This document shows positions 52,025 through 61,268 of a DNA stretch of 64,000 bases, piece after piece. This DNA is from an uncultured Actinomycetes bacterium (lineage in GTDB: Bacteria > Actinomycetota > Acidimicrobiia > Acidimicrobiales > RAAP-2), in assembly GCA_903825895.1 (NCBI GenBank), contig CAIKCI010000041.1, positions 1-64,000 of the forward strand, written 5' to 3'. Made by a program: the position numbers and the translations under genes. How positions within the stretch are numbered: the stretch's first letter is position 1; each line of letters opens with the position of its first letter. The notes under the pieces are model-generated. The model searched no databases. It had not been told where the DNA came from and was given only the letters and a program-made list of their open reading frames with translations.

Positions 52025-53305
52025 TTACCCATAATTCGTTACTTCAGCACCGGATGCTACGTCTCGAAGGAAAAAGTCTCCGTAGTTCTCCCTACGAACC
52101 CGTAAATCAGCCTTGCCATCAGCGACAAAGACCACCGCAGGCTTCAACGCCCCGTTGTAGTTATTCAGCATCGTAAAGGCATAGGCCCCCGTGACTCCAA
52201 CAGCCACAATGTCGCCAATGCTGGGATCGTTAAGTTCCACCCCGTGAATCAAGCAGTCACCCGACTCACAATGTCGCCCGACCAGATCAACCGAAGCTCC
52301 GCCACCAACCTTGTTGACAATGGTGGCTTCATAGCGTTGTCCGTAGAGCGAAACATCAAGGTTATCGGCCATCCCGCCGTCCACCGCGACAAAGGTCGGC
52401 ACGCCATGTTTCACCGTCGTGACTCGATAGAGCGTGACCATGGACTGTGCGACCATGGCGCGCCCTGGCTCGATCAAGAGCTCGGCGTGACGTGGAAGCG
52501 ACCTTTTCGCAGCGCTAACGAGGGCATCGAGCCATGCTTCAGGTGTGGGTGCGACGTCGCTGTAGGTATAGCGCACGCCGAGGCCTCCTCCAAGGTCGTA
52601 GACGTCGAAATCGCCATAGTTGGCTAAGACTTCGACAGCGTGGGCAAACGGTTCTGTTTCAAGAATCTGTGAACCGATATGCATGTGCAAGCCGTCCAAG
52701 CGCAAGTGATCACTTTGTTGCAGTCGGCGAATGGCGTTGACGGCGTCGTCATGGCTCAGACCAAACTTCGAACCCTCTTGACCAGTTGACATGGCGTCAT
52801 GAGTCACCCCACGCACACCGGGCACCACGCGCACCAAGACACCTTGGTCAGCAGTAACGAGTTTCTCCAGGCGATCGATGTCATCAAAGTTGTCGATAAC
52901 GATCGTGCCAACACCTGCGTCAACAGCCATCGAGAGTTCCACGTCGGTCTTGGCGTTGCCATGCATCACCATCAACGCGGGATCAACGCCACCGTTGAGT
53001 GCCAGGACGAGCTCCCCGCCGCCGGCGACGTCGACCCCCAGTCCCTCTTGGGCCATCAGTTCATACATTGCCGTACAGGGAAATGCTTTGGACGCGAATA
53101 CCGCACGGCTCTTTGGCCATCGTTCTTGAAGACCACGGTGAAAGCGTTGCGCTTGGTGGCGCAGCGACGTCTCATCAACGACAAACAACGGCGTGCCGTA
53201 GCTGGCCGCTAACGCGGAGAGTCGACAACCCCCCATGACGACTTCACCATCACTGTCCAAATGAGCAGTTTCCGAGAGAAGATCCAGAAATTCCGGAGTG
53301 GTCAT
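52025..53305 (-). CDS. lysA: Diaminopimelate decarboxylase
   Basis: The 426-residue fold-type III PLP enzyme has the PLP lysine K73 in VFASKAF, the 'HMHIGSQI' motif, GGGLGVRY, EPGRAMV and 'HCESGDCL' with the active-site cysteine. It converts meso-diaminopimelate to lysine. The N-terminal 'SALAASYGTPLFVVDE' matches actinobacterial LysA. It follows the amidohydrolase by nine bases and precedes the APC permease. Confidence 0.92.
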   Translation of the reverse strand: MTTPEFLDLLSETAHLDSDGEVVMGGCRLSALAASYGTPLFVVDETSLRHQAQRFHRGLQERWPKSRAVFASKAFPCTAMYELMAQEGLGVDVAGGGELVLALNGGVDPALMVMHGNAKTDVELSMAVDAGVGTIVIDNFDDIDRLEKLVTADQGVLVRVVPGVRGVTHDAMSTGQEGSKFGLSHDDAVNAIRRLQQSDHLRLDGLHMHIGSQILETEPFAHAVEVLANYGDFDVYDLGGGLGVRYTYSDVAPTPEAWLDALVSAAKRSLPRHAELLIEPGRAMVAQSMVTLYRVTTVKHGVPTFVAVDGGMADNLDVSLYGQRYEATIVNKVGGGASVDLVGRHCESGDCLIHGVELNDPSIGDIVAVGVTGAYAFTMLNNYNGALKPAVVFVADGKADLRVRRENYGDFFLRDVASGAEVTNYG

Positions 53306-53314
53306 GGCTCTAAC

Positions 53315-54931
53315 TTACGCACTGTAGGTAACCAGGCCATTGGCAATCGTGATGGTGACATGCGTATCGAGAAGTTCTTGAGGATCACGCAGGGAACTGA
53401 GATCTCGATCCAAGACCACGACGTCGGCCCGCTTGCCGATCGTTAATGATCCGGTCTCGTCTTCCAAAGAGTTCGCCCATGCACTGCCCATCGTGTAGCC
53501 CGCCAACGCCGTATCGAGATCCAATACTTCTGCGTGGTTCCAGGCATGAGCCCCATCGAGGTCAGCGCGAGTCAGCGCTGAGTAGAGCCCAACCATGGGG
53601 TCCATCTCAGCGACGTTCCAGTCGCTCGAGAACGCAACCGGCGCGCCCGCATCAATCAAACTCTTCATGGCCCAGGCGTAGCGTTCACGGTCTTCGCCGA
53701 CATTTGCACGCCATTCATGAACAATGTCGGGGCCACAGTGACGAGGCTGCATACACGCCACCACGCCGAGTTCCTCGAAGCGAGCAATATCGTTATGGTG
53801 CAGGCACTCAACGTGCACGATCTGGTGACGGGTATCACGAACGCCGTGTGCACGTCGTCCAGCGGCGAAGCCATCAAGCGCGGTGCGAATCCCACGATCA
53901 CCCGTGGCGTGCACAAAGCTTTGGAGACCACGTTCTTCCAATTCGACAATCAGCGAGGCAAAGGCATCGGGGGACCAAAACGTTGACCCCACGCCATCAA
54001 AGTTTGCATAGGGCGCCAGCATCGCTGCCGTGTGAGGTTCAATGACGTCATCGATATAGAGCTTGATCGGTCCGACCGTGATGCGAGGGTGGTCATAGCC
54101 AGCAATGAACGCGGCAATCTCGTCGAGCGTCCCCGGCAGTGATTCTGGGGTGTGAATCATGGCGGCGATCAATTGTGCATGAAGTTCACCATCGGTGAAG
54201 GCCCGCTCAAAAAGTTGGACGTCGTCGATTCCGTTTTGTGGTTCGACAATTGTTGTCAGACCAAAACGATTGGCGTCTCGCAAGTTTTCGACAACCCGCG
54301 CGTACTGGGCATCTTTTCCGTAGCCCGGAAGTATCGCTTCTAAGGCACGCTGGCCTTGAGGGTGAATACCCCGCACGGCAAAATCATGAATCCACCCGGT
54401 GGGATGTCCCTGTAGGTCGAGTTCTACCCGGCCAAAGGGCACCTCGGTGTGCTGGGCATCGAGACCCCAGCGGCGAAGTCCTTCGCTGTTGAGCCACACC
54501 GTGTGCACGTCATAAGAAAAAATCCAGGCCGGTTTACCCGAGCAGACATCGTCAAGCATGGCGGCCGTTGGCGTGCCGCCCACCACTGAGCCGTAGTGCC
54601 ATCCCTCGCCTTCGATCCACTCAACTCCGGGATGGTCAATGAGATGTTGGCTGATCGCTGCCTTGATGTCATCGAGAGAATTGGCGTCAAATAACGAGAC
54701 GGCGGCCGGATTTGCTCCTAAGCGAATATGATTGTGGGCATCAATAAATCCAGGCATCACGGTCTTGCCACCTGCATCAATCACTGTGGTTGACGGCCCG
54801 ATAAGTTCCCCCACCTGCTCGCCAAGAGCAACGATTCTTCCTTGAGCAATGGCGACACCAGTGGTGCGTGTCTGGAACGGGTCCATGGTCAATCCCGCCG
54901 CATTGACGATGACCAATTCAGGATGAATCAT
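53315..54931 (-). CDS. YtcJ-like amidohydrolase (amidohydrolase family 3)
   Basis: The 538-residue metal-dependent hydrolase has the metal motif DAHNH in 'VMPGFIDAHNHIRLG', a later 'SFVHATGDRGI' and 'QIVHVECLHH' histidine pair, and the terminal 'FSSDWNVAEMDPMVGLYSALTR'. This is the YtcJ/LAF3 group, whose substrates are mostly unknown amides. The ATG at 54931 is preferred (AAGGACG upstream); earlier starts would overlap the divergent promoter. It is divergent from the glutamine amidotransferase and followed by lysA with a nine-base gap. Confidence 0.9.
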   Translation of the reverse strand: MIHPELVIVNAAGLTMDPFQTRTTGVAIAQGRIVALGEQVGELIGPSTTVIDAGGKTVMPGFIDAHNHIRLGANPAAVSLFDANSLDDIKAAISQHLIDHPGVEWIEGEGWHYGSVVGGTPTAAMLDDVCSGKPAWIFSYDVHTVWLNSEGLRRWGLDAQHTEVPFGRVELDLQGHPTGWIHDFAVRGIHPQGQRALEAILPGYGKDAQYARVVENLRDANRFGLTTIVEPQNGIDDVQLFERAFTDGELHAQLIAAMIHTPESLPGTLDEIAAFIAGYDHPRITVGPIKLYIDDVIEPHTAAMLAPYANFDGVGSTFWSPDAFASLIVELEERGLQSFVHATGDRGIRTALDGFAAGRRAHGVRDTRHQIVHVECLHHNDIARFEELGVVACMQPRHCGPDIVHEWRANVGEDRERYAWAMKSLIDAGAPVAFSSDWNVAEMDPMVGLYSALTRADLDGAHAWNHAEVLDLDTALAGYTMGSAWANSLEDETGSLTIGKRADVVVLDRDLSSLRDPQELLDTHVTITIANGLVTYSA

Positions 54932-55048
54932 CCTTGCGTCACGTCCTTGGCAGTGGGGCGACGACGTATGCTTGCATGGTGGACGAAATATAGGCCTGAA
55001 AAGGGATGATCGCAATGTGTTTTTCTTTCCGTGACCCAAAGGAGTCCT

Positions 55049-55888
55049 ATGTGCCGGTTCTTGGCCTATGCCTCAACCACTGATCAAGCGATAACCGGCT
55101 TACTCTCACCCGAGGAGTTCGCTGAGTTCACGGCCATGTCCAAGCTTCATGGCGATGGATGGGGAATGGCCTGGTTGCCGGGCAACCAACGCGGGGAAGA
55201 GGCCCATGTGGGCTCGACCCGGTCGGTCAACCGCGCCATTGATGACATGAACTACACGACCTTTGCCAGTACGCCGATGGGAAGAGCAGGCATGGCCCAC
55301 ATCCGATGGGCCACGCCGGGCTTTGCCGTCAACGAAGAGAACAGTCATCCTTTTCGTATCGATGAGTGGGCCTTCGTCCACAACGGAGCCATTCCAAACT
55401 CCGATCGGATCGACGAATTATTGAGTCCTGCCTCAAAAGCTCGGCTGGACTATCACCATGACTCGCGACGTCTCTTCCTTTTGCTCGTCCAGCGCATCGA
55501 AGAACACGGTGATATCGCAGCGGGCGTGCGCCACGCCGTTGATGACATCCGTGCACGTTGTGAAACGGGAAGTTTGAATGCGGTCCTGATGAATGACACC
55601 GTGATGATCATTCTGCAGGCCCAAGGTGAGACCGAGCCTCCGGTGTCGTCTTTGTTGCGTGCCGTCAACGACCCTTCGGAACTACCAGACGGCCACGACG
55701 AGAACTACTACAAGTTGCGTTTCTGCCAGCGGGGGTCATCGCTCATCGTCACCTCGACCGGCATCACCACGCCAGGGTGGACCTTGCTCGAAGACGATTC
55801 CCTCTTTCTCATCGATCTCGATACCCACGACGTCACCATCACGCCATTGGCATCAACCACACCAAGTGACACCTTGTCACTTGCCTGA
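55049..55888 (+). CDS. Class II glutamine amidotransferase (EgtC-like)
   Basis: The 279-residue Ntn-hydrolase begins MCRFLAY; Cys2 becomes the N-terminal nucleophile after removal of Met. 'GDGWGMAWLPG', 'MAHIRWATPG' and 'NSHPFRIDEWAFVHNGAI' are the family glutaminase motifs. EgtC of ergothioneine synthesis is in this group, but no other egt genes are here. AAAGGAG at 55037-55043 supports the ATG at 55049. It is followed after 21 bases by a PLP decarboxylase, so both may work on one nitrogen compound. Confidence 0.9.
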   Translation: MCRFLAYASTTDQAITGLLSPEEFAEFTAMSKLHGDGWGMAWLPGNQRGEEAHVGSTRSVNRAIDDMNYTTFASTPMGRAGMAHIRWATPGFAVNEENSHPFRIDEWAFVHNGAIPNSDRIDELLSPASKARLDYHHDSRRLFLLLVQRIEEHGDIAAGVRHAVDDIRARCETGSLNAVLMNDTVMIILQAQGETEPPVSSLLRAVNDPSELPDGHDENYYKLRFCQRGSSLIVTSTGITTPGWTLLEDDSLFLIDLDTHDVTITPLASTTPSDTLSLA

Positions 55889-55909
55889 CAGGCACTGAAA
55901 GAGTTCATC

Positions 55910-57361
55910 ATGAGTCACGAACCGTTACGCAACGATGCAGGACTCCTTGATGCGTATCTCACGAACTTAGAAACTCGTCCCACCCCGATGACCGTTCCGG
56001 GTCACAAACGACTCGCCGGTCTCCTCGACGACGGTCTCGGCATCGTGGTCGATCGAGACATCCAACTCTACGGAGGCCTCGACACGGTCAAACTCACGAA
56101 CGACACCCTCGGCCACGCAGAACGACGCATGGCGGAGTACTACGGCGCTGACTGGTGTCGCTTTTCAGTTGGGGGATCAACGCACGCCAACCAAGCGCTC
56201 TGTTTGGCATTAGGCCAACCGGGCGACACCATTATTGTGAATCGGTCCCTGCATCGATCAATGTTGATTGGCTTTGTCCTCGCTGGTCTCAATCCTGTGT
56301 GGCTTCCCACCGAGATCGATGATGCGTCAGGTCTGCCAATGGGGGTCTCGCTCGAGAGTGTGACCGCTGCGATCAATGCCCACCCTGATGCGGTCGCCGT
56401 CGCACTCGTCGAGCCGGGCTATTTAGGCACAACATCGGAAGTAAAGGCCATTATCGATCTCGTCCACGCTCATGGCCTGCGCGTTGTCGTCGACCAGGCC
56501 TGGGGAGCGCACTTCGGCCTTCACCCTGATCTCCCGGCCCATGCCATGGCCTTAGGCGCCGACGCCTTGGTAACCAGTGTGCACAAACTCTTAGTTGGCT
56601 ATACCCAGGCAAGCATCTTGGTGGCCAACACGGACGTTCTCGACGTCGACCGCTTAGAGCGAGGCTTCGAAGCGACAAGCACGACAAGTCCCGCGGGATC
56701 GATCTTGGCCAGCATCGATGGATCTCGTGCCCTCGTTGAACAACGTGGCGAAGAACTCATGGAGCACACCTTGGGACTCGTACGCCGCGCGCGTCAGCGC
56801 TTAGGCGAAGACGTTCCGGGCATCGGCTTGCCTGATGAACACAGCGTTCCTGGTGGTCGCTTCGATCCGACGCGCTTCATTATTCAACTTCCTCAAATCG
56901 GCGCCGATGGTGTCCAGATTGAGAAACAATTGATGAACGACGGGATCTCATTTGAGTTAGTGGATCGCGACACCTTGCTCGCCATGGTGACCATCGCCGA
57001 TACTCAAGAAAGCGTCGACACCCTCTTGGATGCGCTCATCCCTGCACTTCACGCAGGACGAGGTGAGCCCCGCAGGCTCCCCGCCGCGTTGAGCTGGCGG
57101 GTCTCGCCGACCACCGCCACGAGCCCTCGTGAAGCATTCTTTGCTCCTCACGAGCGCGTGAGCGCTGATCAGGCGGTCGGGCGCGTCAGCGCTGAACTGA
57201 TTGCTCCTTACCCTCCGGGAGTTCCCGTGCTGGCCCCTGGTGAAGTGATCACGAAAGTACTGCTCGATGGTTTACGAGAAGCTGCGGCCGATGGTGTCCG
57301 CATTGCCTACGCCGCTGATCCCACCTTGGCGACCTTCGAAGTTGTCGCCAAGGAACGCTGA
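55910..57361 (+). CDS. Orn/Lys/Arg decarboxylase-family PLP enzyme
   Basis: The 483-residue fold-type I decarboxylase has PLP lysine K226 in VTSVHKLL (family S-x-HK), the aspartate region VVVDQAWGAHFG (residues 192-203) and a C-terminal 'PPGVPVLAPGEVITKVLLDGL'. Classical members read VDEAHGAHF, so the Glu and His here are replaced by Gln and Trp. Biosynthetic arginine or lysine decarboxylases feed polyamine synthesis. The changed active-site strand suggests a different substrate. It lies 21 bases after the glutamine amidotransferase, likely one operon. Confidence 0.88.
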   Translation: MSHEPLRNDAGLLDAYLTNLETRPTPMTVPGHKRLAGLLDDGLGIVVDRDIQLYGGLDTVKLTNDTLGHAERRMAEYYGADWCRFSVGGSTHANQALCLALGQPGDTIIVNRSLHRSMLIGFVLAGLNPVWLPTEIDDASGLPMGVSLESVTAAINAHPDAVAVALVEPGYLGTTSEVKAIIDLVHAHGLRVVVDQAWGAHFGLHPDLPAHAMALGADALVTSVHKLLVGYTQASILVANTDVLDVDRLERGFEATSTTSPAGSILASIDGSRALVEQRGEELMEHTLGLVRRARQRLGEDVPGIGLPDEHSVPGGRFDPTRFIIQLPQIGADGVQIEKQLMNDGISFELVDRDTLLAMVTIADTQESVDTLLDALIPALHAGRGEPRRLPAALSWRVSPTTATSPREAFFAPHERVSADQAVGRVSAELIAPYPPGVPVLAPGEVITKVLLDGLREAAADGVRIAYAADPTLATFEVVAKER

Positions 57362-57481
57362 GCGAAGCGATAAATCTCACGCCGCTGCGTTGTCCAAACC
57401 TTGCCTGTGATCACGCAGGTGCTTCACCGATCTCGTCGACACTCACCGTGATGTTGTCATCGAACGAAACAAACGGATCGG

Positions 57482-57889
57482 TCATCCGTCATTGTCGTTC
57501 CACCGCCGATCAAACTTTCGACGTGATTGACGGGCTTTATTTTTGAGACGACGTTCCTGAGCCCCACGGGTTGCCTTCGTGGCAACGCGGGGTTTTTCCT
57601 GCGTTAACGCAGTATCGATTGAGGTGAGTACCCGAAGCAGCGCCTCTTCTCGATTTTTCCACTGCGAGCGCGACGATGACGATGACGCCGTCACCACCGA
57701 ACCAAAGACGTCCCGCAGTCGTTGTGTTCTCTTGGCCGAAAGCCCACAGGCCTCAATGCCAACTTGGACCTGCACCTTGGTGGACGAGGTATTGACGTGT
57801 TGGCCGCCAGGGCCACCCGAGCGCACAAAGGTAAAGCGAATCGCACTCTCGGGGATTGCGATCCCGTTCGGAGTGTTAACAACAGCCAT
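57482..57889 (-). CDS. arfB: ArfB/ICT1-type ribosome-rescue peptidyl-tRNA hydrolase
   Basis: The 135-residue protein has the GGQ motif in VRSGGPGGQHVN (G28, G29, Q30) within a release-factor-like domain and a basic tail (KNKARQSRRKFDRR) that enters the mRNA channel of stalled ribosomes. The length matches YaeJ/ArfB. It releases peptides from ribosomes stalled without a stop codon. It stands alone, converging with the decarboxylase gene. Confidence 0.94.
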   Translation of the reverse strand: MAVVNTPNGIAIPESAIRFTFVRSGGPGGQHVNTSSTKVQVQVGIEACGLSAKRTQRLRDVFGSVVTASSSSSRSQWKNREEALLRVLTSIDTALTQEKPRVATKATRGAQERRLKNKARQSRRKFDRRWNDNDG

Positions 57890-57997
57890 CCTTCTATCGT
57901 GGCAGATCGTGCGTCATGCGGCAGGAAGCCAGCGACTCCTTCATGTTCCGCGAGAGTGGGTTAGGTTGATTAAGAACCATCTGAAGGAAGCAACCCC

Positions 57998-59434
57998 ATG
58001 AGATTTTTTGAGTCGAAATGGCCGGCGTTTCTTTCGGTCATGATCCTGGCAACCAGTACCTTGTCCGTCGCCACTGCGAGTGCGACGTCAACTGCAACAC
58101 CGAATGCGCCAGCCTTTACCCCTGCGGTCACCGTCGCCCCGCCAGCGAACTTCGACAACTACAACCAATTGACGTCCGTGAGTTGTTGGAGCCCGGGGAA
58201 CTGTATGGCCGTTGGATGGCAATATGACGGTGAATCACTGGAGTATCCGTCCTACGCCATTGAAACATCAGGACAGTGGAGCGCTTCTCAAATCATTGAC
58301 AGTAGTTCTTTCTCCGGGTTGGCCTTGGGCGTGAGTTGTTGGGCAGCTAACCAGTGTGCGGTCGTAGGAGGGGGTGCCGGAACCACGACGGCATTTGGCA
58401 TCATTTATAACGCAGGAAGCTGGACAAATACCCTTCTCTCTGGCCTTTCCGGCTACAGCTCTCCATCGCTCCAATCCGTGAGTTGTCGAAGCGATGGCAG
58501 CTGTGTCGCCGTGGGACTGGCAACTTCTTTGACGAGCGGCGGCAACGGGATCGCCGCAACGTTCAGTCAAGGGTCGTGGTCGGCACTTACCCCCACCAGC
58601 CTCCCTGATAGTGACGGTGCCTATCTCTACGGAGTGAGTTGCGTCAATGACGCAGGGTGCACCGCCGTTGGCGGTTACGAGTTGGGGCCTCTGGTCATGA
58701 CCGCCTCATTAGGTTCAGCGGAGTTCAGCAACGCTCAAGCAGTGACGGATCCTACGAATAACCCCGTGGCACGACTTCTCTCGGTGAGTTGCACCGCCGA
58801 TGGCGACTGCACGGCGATTGGTTCGGTGGGAACCTACGGCTGTAATGGCGCACAGCTTCTGGGTGCGGCCACTACAAAATTTGCTTGTGCCGCAACACTG
58901 CACAGCAATAACTTTGACTTCGTCAACAACATCACGGGCTTCGCCGTCGATGAATCAACCGGAGTTTGGAAGTCGTCGGTCCCCATAACCCAAAATGCAG
59001 CTGCATCGGGCAGCGGACCCACATCGGTGAGTTGTACGAGTCCAGGAAACTGCGTAGAAGTAGGGACCACCTTGGTCAACAATGTCGATCTGGGAGCCTT
59101 CGCCACCGAAACCGATGGAGTCTGGAACACAGAGTCCCTGCTTGTTCTCCCCTCAAGCGAGAACTACCTCTACCTCAATGCTGTGAGTTGTACCCAAGTG
59201 GGCGCTTGCACGGCCGTTGGATGGGGATCAAGCGGTTCGATCGCCACCTCCTCACCTCCCAACGCTTCGCCCACGACCCCAACAACGACGGCAGTTGTTG
59301 TCACGGCCACGCTCGCCGCGACCGGCAACAACGAGACACTGCTCCTCCTTGGTTCTCTGGGCCTGATCTTGGCGAGCACCTCTCTTTTGGCGTGGAAGCG
59401 TTCCCGGTCGCCCAAACCACGCGTTGCGCGCTAA
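57998..59434 (+). CDS. Cys-repeat (probable beta-propeller) surface protein with LAATG signal, copy 3
   Basis: The 478-residue protein has a signal peptide (to about residue 30), then seven repeats of about 50 residues, each beginning V-S-C and containing a second Cys 6 residues later ('VSCWSPGNCMAVGW', 'VSCRSDGSCVAVGL'); one unit is lengthened to 81 residues by a Cys-containing insert. It ends LAATG, a hydrophobic helix and WKRSRSPKPR. All seven V-S-C starts use the same codons (GTGAGTTG, first at 58178, last at 59183). The ATG has GAAGGAAG upstream. It is a distant relative of the two proteins at 38-42 kb. Confidence 0.84.
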   Translation: MRFFESKWPAFLSVMILATSTLSVATASATSTATPNAPAFTPAVTVAPPANFDNYNQLTSVSCWSPGNCMAVGWQYDGESLEYPSYAIETSGQWSASQIIDSSSFSGLALGVSCWAANQCAVVGGGAGTTTAFGIIYNAGSWTNTLLSGLSGYSSPSLQSVSCRSDGSCVAVGLATSLTSGGNGIAATFSQGSWSALTPTSLPDSDGAYLYGVSCVNDAGCTAVGGYELGPLVMTASLGSAEFSNAQAVTDPTNNPVARLLSVSCTADGDCTAIGSVGTYGCNGAQLLGAATTKFACAATLHSNNFDFVNNITGFAVDESTGVWKSSVPITQNAAASGSGPTSVSCTSPGNCVEVGTTLVNNVDLGAFATETDGVWNTESLLVLPSSENYLYLNAVSCTQVGACTAVGWGSSGSIATSSPPNASPTTPTTTAVVVTATLAATGNNETLLLLGSLGLILASTSLLAWKRSRSPKPRVAR

Positions 59435-59472
59435 TAAACCACGGCTGTACTTGCCGATCTAGAGTACGACCT

Positions 59473-61245
59473 GTGTCCACAACGCAGTCACGTTTTCATA
59501 ATTTTTTGAAAGCAGCGCCCAAGACGGCACATCCCAATCCTGAACGGTACAAGTGGATCGTCTTAACCAACACCACCTTGGGGATGTTGATGGCCACGAT
59601 CGATCTTTCTATCGTCCTCATCGCCATGCCCGATATCTTTCGAGGAATCGGGGTGGATCCGCTCTTGCCGTCCAACACCTTTTATCTCTTATGGATGATT
59701 CTCGGCTTCATGGTGGTGACATCAGTTCTGGTCGTGAGCTTTGGTCGACTGGGTGATATGTACGGACGAGTCAGGATGTACAACCTGGGCTTCGCACTTT
59801 TCACCTTGTTCTCATTGGTCTTGGCGATGACCTGGATGTCGGGAACGAACGCGGCGATGTTTCTCATCATCATGCGGCTCTTCCAGGGTGTGGGCGCGGC
59901 GTTTCTCATTGCCAACTCATCAGCGATTCTCACTGATGCCTTCCCTGAAGATGAGCGCGGGATGGCGCTGGGCATCAATCAAATTGCCGGAATCTCTGGG
60001 TCATTCCTGGGGCTGGTTCTCGGGGGCATCTTGGCCCCCATCAACTGGCGCTTGATCTTCTTGGTCTCCGTACCCGTCGGCATTGCCGGCACCATCTGGG
60101 GCTATACGCAATTGCGTGAAGTCCCTTTCCACCACGACCATCATGTTGACTGGCCCGGCAACATCACGTTTGCCGTGGGGTTGATCTCGCTGATGGTCGG
60201 GGTGACCTACGGCATTCAGCCCTATGGCGGCTCGACGATGGGATGGATGAACCCCTTTGTGCTCATCACTGTTCTCGGGGGTATCGCCATGTTGGTGGTG
60301 TTCTGTTTTCTCGAAGTCCGTGCACCCGAACCCATGTTCAGGCTTTCACTCTTTCGCATCCGCGCGTTTTCAGCGGGGAGTATTTCAACGCTGTTGTCAT
60401 CGATCGGGCGTGGTGGTCTGCTCTTTATCTTGATCATCTGGCTTCAAGGGGTCTGGCTTCCGCTCCATGGCTACAACTTTGTTGATACCCCCTTGTGGGC
60501 GGGGATCGCCATGTTGCCGTTGACCGCTGGCTTTCTCATCGCCGGACCGATCTCGGGGTACTTGTCAGATCGTTATGGGTCGCGCCCCTTTACCATCGGC
60601 GGCATGATCGGCGCGGCGGCATCGTTTGCGCTGTTGGGTGTGTTGCCTGTGAACTTTGCCTACTGGCAGTTCGCACTGTTGCTGTTGATGAACGGCATTG
60701 CTGTTGGGATCTTCGCCGCACCGAACCGAGCCAGTGTCATGAATAGCCTCCCGGCCGATCACCGCGGCGTGGGGTCGGGCATGAACTCAACTTTTCAAAA
60801 CTCGGGCCAGGTGCTGTCAATCGGCATCTTCTTCACCTTGATGATCATCGGACTGTCGGGGACCTTGCCCGGTGATCTCTATGCCAGCTTGGTGGCGCAC
60901 GGCGTTCCTCTTCGCGACGCTCGACGGGTTGCTGATCTGCCGCCAGTGTCGACCTTGTTCGCCGCGTTCTTGGGGTATAACCCGATGCAACACCTCTTGG
61001 GACCTCAGGTTCTTTCGCACCTTCCTGCCTCCACGCAGTCGTATCTCGTGAGCCGGGCCTACTTCCCCTCCGTAATCAGTGGTGCGTTTAAACACGGGCT
61101 TCAGATCGTCTGCTCATTTGCCGTCGTGATCTGTCTCTTTGCGGCAGCCTGTTCAGGATTCCGTGGACCAAAAATTACTGAGCCAGTACACGCCAGCGAC
61201 GGCGAAGACAGCGGACTCTTCGCCGAACCCGAGGACTTCGTCTAA
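59473..61245 (+). CDS. DHA2-family MFS drug exporter-like transporter
   Basis: The 590-residue major-facilitator protein has about 14 helices as in the DHA2 (EmrB/QacA) family: 'LTNTTLGMLMATIDLSIVLIAMPDIF' (helix 1 motif D1), 'RLFQGVGAAFLIANSSAI' and 'PISGYLSDRYGSRPF' in the second half. The GTG at 59473 is chosen since upstream codons lie inside the previous gene; TAGAGT seven bases before it could be a -10, giving a leaderless mRNA. The exported substrate is unknown. The 49-residue polar loop between late helices (near residues 490-540) is larger than usual. Confidence 0.88.
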   Translation: MSTTQSRFHNFLKAAPKTAHPNPERYKWIVLTNTTLGMLMATIDLSIVLIAMPDIFRGIGVDPLLPSNTFYLLWMILGFMVVTSVLVVSFGRLGDMYGRVRMYNLGFALFTLFSLVLAMTWMSGTNAAMFLIIMRLFQGVGAAFLIANSSAILTDAFPEDERGMALGINQIAGISGSFLGLVLGGILAPINWRLIFLVSVPVGIAGTIWGYTQLREVPFHHDHHVDWPGNITFAVGLISLMVGVTYGIQPYGGSTMGWMNPFVLITVLGGIAMLVVFCFLEVRAPEPMFRLSLFRIRAFSAGSISTLLSSIGRGGLLFILIIWLQGVWLPLHGYNFVDTPLWAGIAMLPLTAGFLIAGPISGYLSDRYGSRPFTIGGMIGAAASFALLGVLPVNFAYWQFALLLLMNGIAVGIFAAPNRASVMNSLPADHRGVGSGMNSTFQNSGQVLSIGIFFTLMIIGLSGTLPGDLYASLVAHGVPLRDARRVADLPPVSTLFAAFLGYNPMQHLLGPQVLSHLPASTQSYLVSRAYFPSVISGAFKHGLQIVCSFAVVICLFAAACSGFRGPKITEPVHASDGEDSGLFAEPEDFV

Positions 61246-61268
61246 CGCCGTCACCGTTCTCCGAGAAC

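Noticed and set aside
58966-59472. Upstream extension of the MFS transporter
   Set aside because: It lies within the third Cys-repeat gene in another frame and reads as low-complexity noise; the GTG at 59473 starts the family-like sequence.
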